Assembly (NCBI GenBank): GCA_021841795.1
Contig: JAKCDN010000110.1
Location: 1-8,808, forward strand
Origin: Acidobacteriota bacterium
GTDB lineage: Bacteria; Acidobacteriota; Terriglobia; Terriglobales; Acidobacteriaceae
Reading direction: 5' to 3'
DNA: 8,808 nt
The notes below the pieces were generated by a model, which had not been told where the DNA came from, did no database searches, and saw only the letters and a program-made list of their open reading frames with translations. Shown here piece after piece: positions 7,045 through 8,808 of this stretch (within the stretch, counting starts at the first letter, position 1; the number at the start of each line of letters is the position of its first letter). Made by a program: the position numbers and the translations under genes.

Positions 7045-7811
7045 AGCACCCGCGCCTCCGTCTTCAGCTTTTCCACCAGCTCCGCCGCGGCTTCCCTGGG
7101 CGAGCCACGGAGAATCTGCGTCGACTTCTGCTTCTGCGGCGCCGCCATCCCCTCCAGCACGATCGCCGGCGTTGCGTCCACGCCCAGCTCCGCCGCGCTC
7201 ACCGCGCGCAGTTCCTTGGCCTTGGCGCGCTTGATGCCCATCAGCGTGGCATACCGCAGCTTGTTCCCGCCCGACTGCATCGTCAGCACCGCCGGTATCG
7301 GCATCTCGATCCACTGATGCCAGCCCTCTTCCAGCTCGCGTTTCACTCTGAGCCCCGTTTCCGTCCTGTCCACGTGCAGAATCAGCGTCGCGTGCGGCAG
7401 GCCCAGCAGTTCCGCCAGGATCACCCCCGTCTGTCCCTCGCCGCGATCCTCTGATTGCAGACCGGTCAGCACCAGGTCGGGGCTCTCCGGAGCCACTGCC
7501 CTGGCCAGCAGTCGCGCTACGCCCAGCGCATCGCGCGCGCCCAGGTCGTCCGCGACAATGTGAATCGCGCGGTCCGCGCCCTTGGCCAGCGCCTCGCGAA
7601 TCGTGGTGCCCACCCGCTCCGGTCCGGCGCTTGCCACGATCACTTCGCCCCCGTGCTTCTCCTTGAGCTGCAGCGCCTCTTCGAGAGCGTAGGCGTCGGG
7701 CTCGTTCATCGCCCATTGCAGCTCGCGCTCGTCGATCTCCTTCGCCCCCGGCGCCATGCGGATCGCCGCATCGCGGTCGGGAACTTGTTTGATAGCGACA
7801 ACGATCTTCAT
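7041..7811 (-). CDS. etfB: Electron transfer flavoprotein beta subunit
   Basis: A 256-residue ETF beta subunit, of normal length, forming the soluble heterodimer with EtfA. It begins with the classic strand MKIVVAIKQVPD. The NEPDAYALEEALQLKE helix (36-51) and VASAGPE (59-65) are standard. The adenine-nucleotide loop reads GLQSEDRGEGQTG (116-128), which departs from the more usual QxxDGDxxQxG. The family signature region is VKRELEEGWHQWIEMPIPAVLT (155-176), with RYATLMGIKRAKAKE (186-200) after it. The start at 7811 overlaps the upstream Fe-S gene stop (ATGA) and has GGAG about 10 bases upstream. The tight coupling on both sides implies one complex or pathway: dehydrogenase to EtfBA to the Fe-S oxidoreductase. 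The loop change makes NADH-dependent electron bifurcation uncertain; an electron-carrier role is more likely. Confidence 0.95.
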   Translation of the reverse strand: MKIVVAIKQVPDRDAAIRMAPGAKEIDERELQWAMNEPDAYALEEALQLKEKHGGEVIVASAGPERVGTTIREALAKGADRAIHIVADDLGARDALGVARLLARAVAPESPDLVLTGLQSEDRGEGQTGVILAELLGLPHATLILHVDRTETGLRVKRELEEGWHQWIEMPIPAVLTMQSGGNKLRYATLMGIKRAKAKELRAVSAAELGVDATPAIVLEGMAAPQKQKSTQILRGSPREAAAELVEKLKTEARVL

Positions 7812-8808
7812 TCTTTTCTTTCTCCAGCGCCCGCGCGCAGCTCGGTGTCGATCCGCGGCCGGTTGAGAAGTGGGCGAACTTCAGTTGAATCCGCGCGCTC
7901 TCCCGGCAGGGACCGCGCCGCCAGTTGCGCAATGTCCAGCAGCTTCGGTGCGGTGCCGCCCCGCGCCGCCAGTGCGTCGCGAAACATCGTATTGCAGAAC
8001 GGGCACGCTGCGGCAATCACGTCTGCTCCTGTCCCGGCCAGTTCGGCGGCGCGCACATGGCTCACCCGCTCCCCGGCCTCTTCGCCCAGAAATGCCAGTC
8101 CCCCGCCGGCGCCGCAGCAAAAGCTCTGTTCGCGCGCGCGCGGAGCTTCCACCAGCCGGCCCGCCAGTGCCGCCACCTGCCGCGGCTCCTCATAGACGTT
8201 GCGGTAGCGGCCCAGGTAGCAGGGATCGTGAAAAACGATCTTCTCCTTCTCCTTGCCTTCTACCGGCGCAAGACGAGGCGCGAAACGCGCCAGAAACTCG
8301 CTGTGATGCTCGATCGCGGGCGGCGTTCCGAACTCCTTCCAGTCTTCCTGTATCGTCCGCACGCAATGCGGGCAGATGCTCACGATCTTCTTCACCTTCT
8401 GCTCCGCCATGATCTCCAGGTTCGATTCCGCCAGTTGCTGAAACAGCAGATCGTTGCCCAGCCGCCGCACCGGATCGCCGCTGCATTTCTCCTTGCGCAG
8501 CACTCCGAAGCTGACCCCCAGGTGGCGCATCACGCGCGCGAGCGAGAGCGCAATCTCGCGTCCCTGCGCATCGTATGCGCCCATGCAGCCCAGCCACAGA
8601 CAATACTCCTGTGTGCCGTCGAAGATGGGCAGCCCGCTCTTCTCGATGAAGCGGTCGCGCTCGCCGGCGCTCATGCCAAACGCATTCACGCTCTTTTCCA
8701 TCACCCGGAAAAAACCGTGATCGTCCTCCCACGCGCCCGTGTTCACCGCGCCTCGCCGCAGTCCCACAAGTATGGGCACGTGCTCGATGCCGACCGGAAA
8801 CTGGTAAT
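7808..8808 (-). CDS. CCG-domain (HdrD-like) Fe-S oxidoreductase, C-terminal half; probable ETF:quinone oxidoreductase of the EMO type (partial)
   Basis: The frame stays open to the window edge, so the N-terminus is missing; 332 residues are visible. Two CCG (PF02754) domains are present. Numbering from the Val at 8779, the first has CLWLGC (60-65), KCSGDP (98-103, a degenerate CCG) and CPHC (136-139). The second has HDPCYLGRY (184-192), CCGAGGG (221-227) and CPFC (259-262). Upstream of these, PVGIEHVPILVGLRR is the tail of a dicluster ferredoxin segment. Proteins of this type with an N-terminal haem-b (NarI-like) membrane domain sit next to etfBA and pass ETF electrons to menaquinone. The membrane part would lie beyond the right edge, so this role is inferred. 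The position where the last cluster Cys is expected before PVGIEH is Phe (codon at 8798-8800). A poorly conserved Arg-rich tail (~290-323) ends the protein. Coupling to etfB by ATGA supports a joint function. Glycolate-oxidase-type or other Hdr-like roles are alternatives. Confidence 0.87.
   Translation of the reverse strand, partial: YQFPVGIEHVPILVGLRRGAVNTGAWEDDHGFFRVMEKSVNAFGMSAGERDRFIEKSGLPIFDGTQEYCLWLGCMGAYDAQGREIALSLARVMRHLGVSFGVLRKEKCSGDPVRRLGNDLLFQQLAESNLEIMAEQKVKKIVSICPHCVRTIQEDWKEFGTPPAIEHHSEFLARFAPRLAPVEGKEKEKIVFHDPCYLGRYRNVYEEPRQVAALAGRLVEAPRAREQSFCCGAGGGLAFLGEEAGERVSHVRAAELAGTGADVIAAACPFCNTMFRDALAARGGTAPKLLDIAQLAARSLPGERADSTEVRPLLNRPRIDTELRAGAGERKE

Noticed and set aside
6076..8016. 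Minus-strand open frame of 646 codons covering etfA plus most of etfB
   Set aside because: Only the part from 7044 down matches EtfA. The upstream half is Gly/Arg/Ala-rich, overlaps etfB in another frame and has no recognisable domain, so it is not an extended EtfA or a fusion.
1..8808. Defence island, prophage, CRISPR or mobile element
   Set aside because: No direct-repeat array, transposase, integrase or tRNA was found; all seven genes have metabolic or peptidase identities.

Overview
This is a GC-rich, densely packed bacterial chromosome segment with about 95% recognisable coding sequence. It carries seven protein genes, two of them cut by the window edges. I see no rRNA, tRNA, CRISPR array, insertion sequence or phage gene. 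The set of genes (exported M13 peptidase, etfBA joined to a CCG-domain Fe-S protein, a GNAT plus N-acylamino acid racemase pair), the GC content and the ATGA-coupled operons fit Acidobacteriota (Terriglobia-like). That placement is inferred from overall resemblance and is not a proven assignment.

Left block, + strand (1-2473): the 3' part of mazG (NTP pyrophosphohydrolase) overlaps by 4 bp a GNAT acyltransferase of the COG3375 type. After 17 bp comes an enolase-superfamily racemase of the NSAR/OSBS subfamily with every catalytic residue in place. The GNAT/racemase pair matches the known D-to-L amino acid inversion pathway via N-succinyl intermediates, but the expected M20 desuccinylase is not next to it. 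A stem-loop follows the racemase stop. Centre (2747-4834, +): a stand-alone exported M13 zinc metallopeptidase with its own upstream region.

Right block, - strand (reading from 8808 down to 4921): the C-terminal half of a CCG-domain Fe-S oxidoreductase, then etfB, then etfA, all coupled by 4-bp ATGA overlaps. This looks like an electron-transfer module taking electrons from acyl-CoA (or similar) dehydrogenases through ETF to a membrane quinone oxidoreductase of the EMO type. A stem plus T6 tract lies downstream of etfA. Beyond it is a separate ribokinase (rbsK) whose leader holds an inverted repeat. rbsK converges on the M13 gene, and a perfect 13-bp hairpin sits between the two.

The window looks mostly like ordinary core metabolism. 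The points most worth checking are a Phe where a cluster-ligating Cys is expected in the Fe-S protein (at the right edge), the non-canonical nucleotide loop of EtfB, and the NSAR pathway without its hydrolase.
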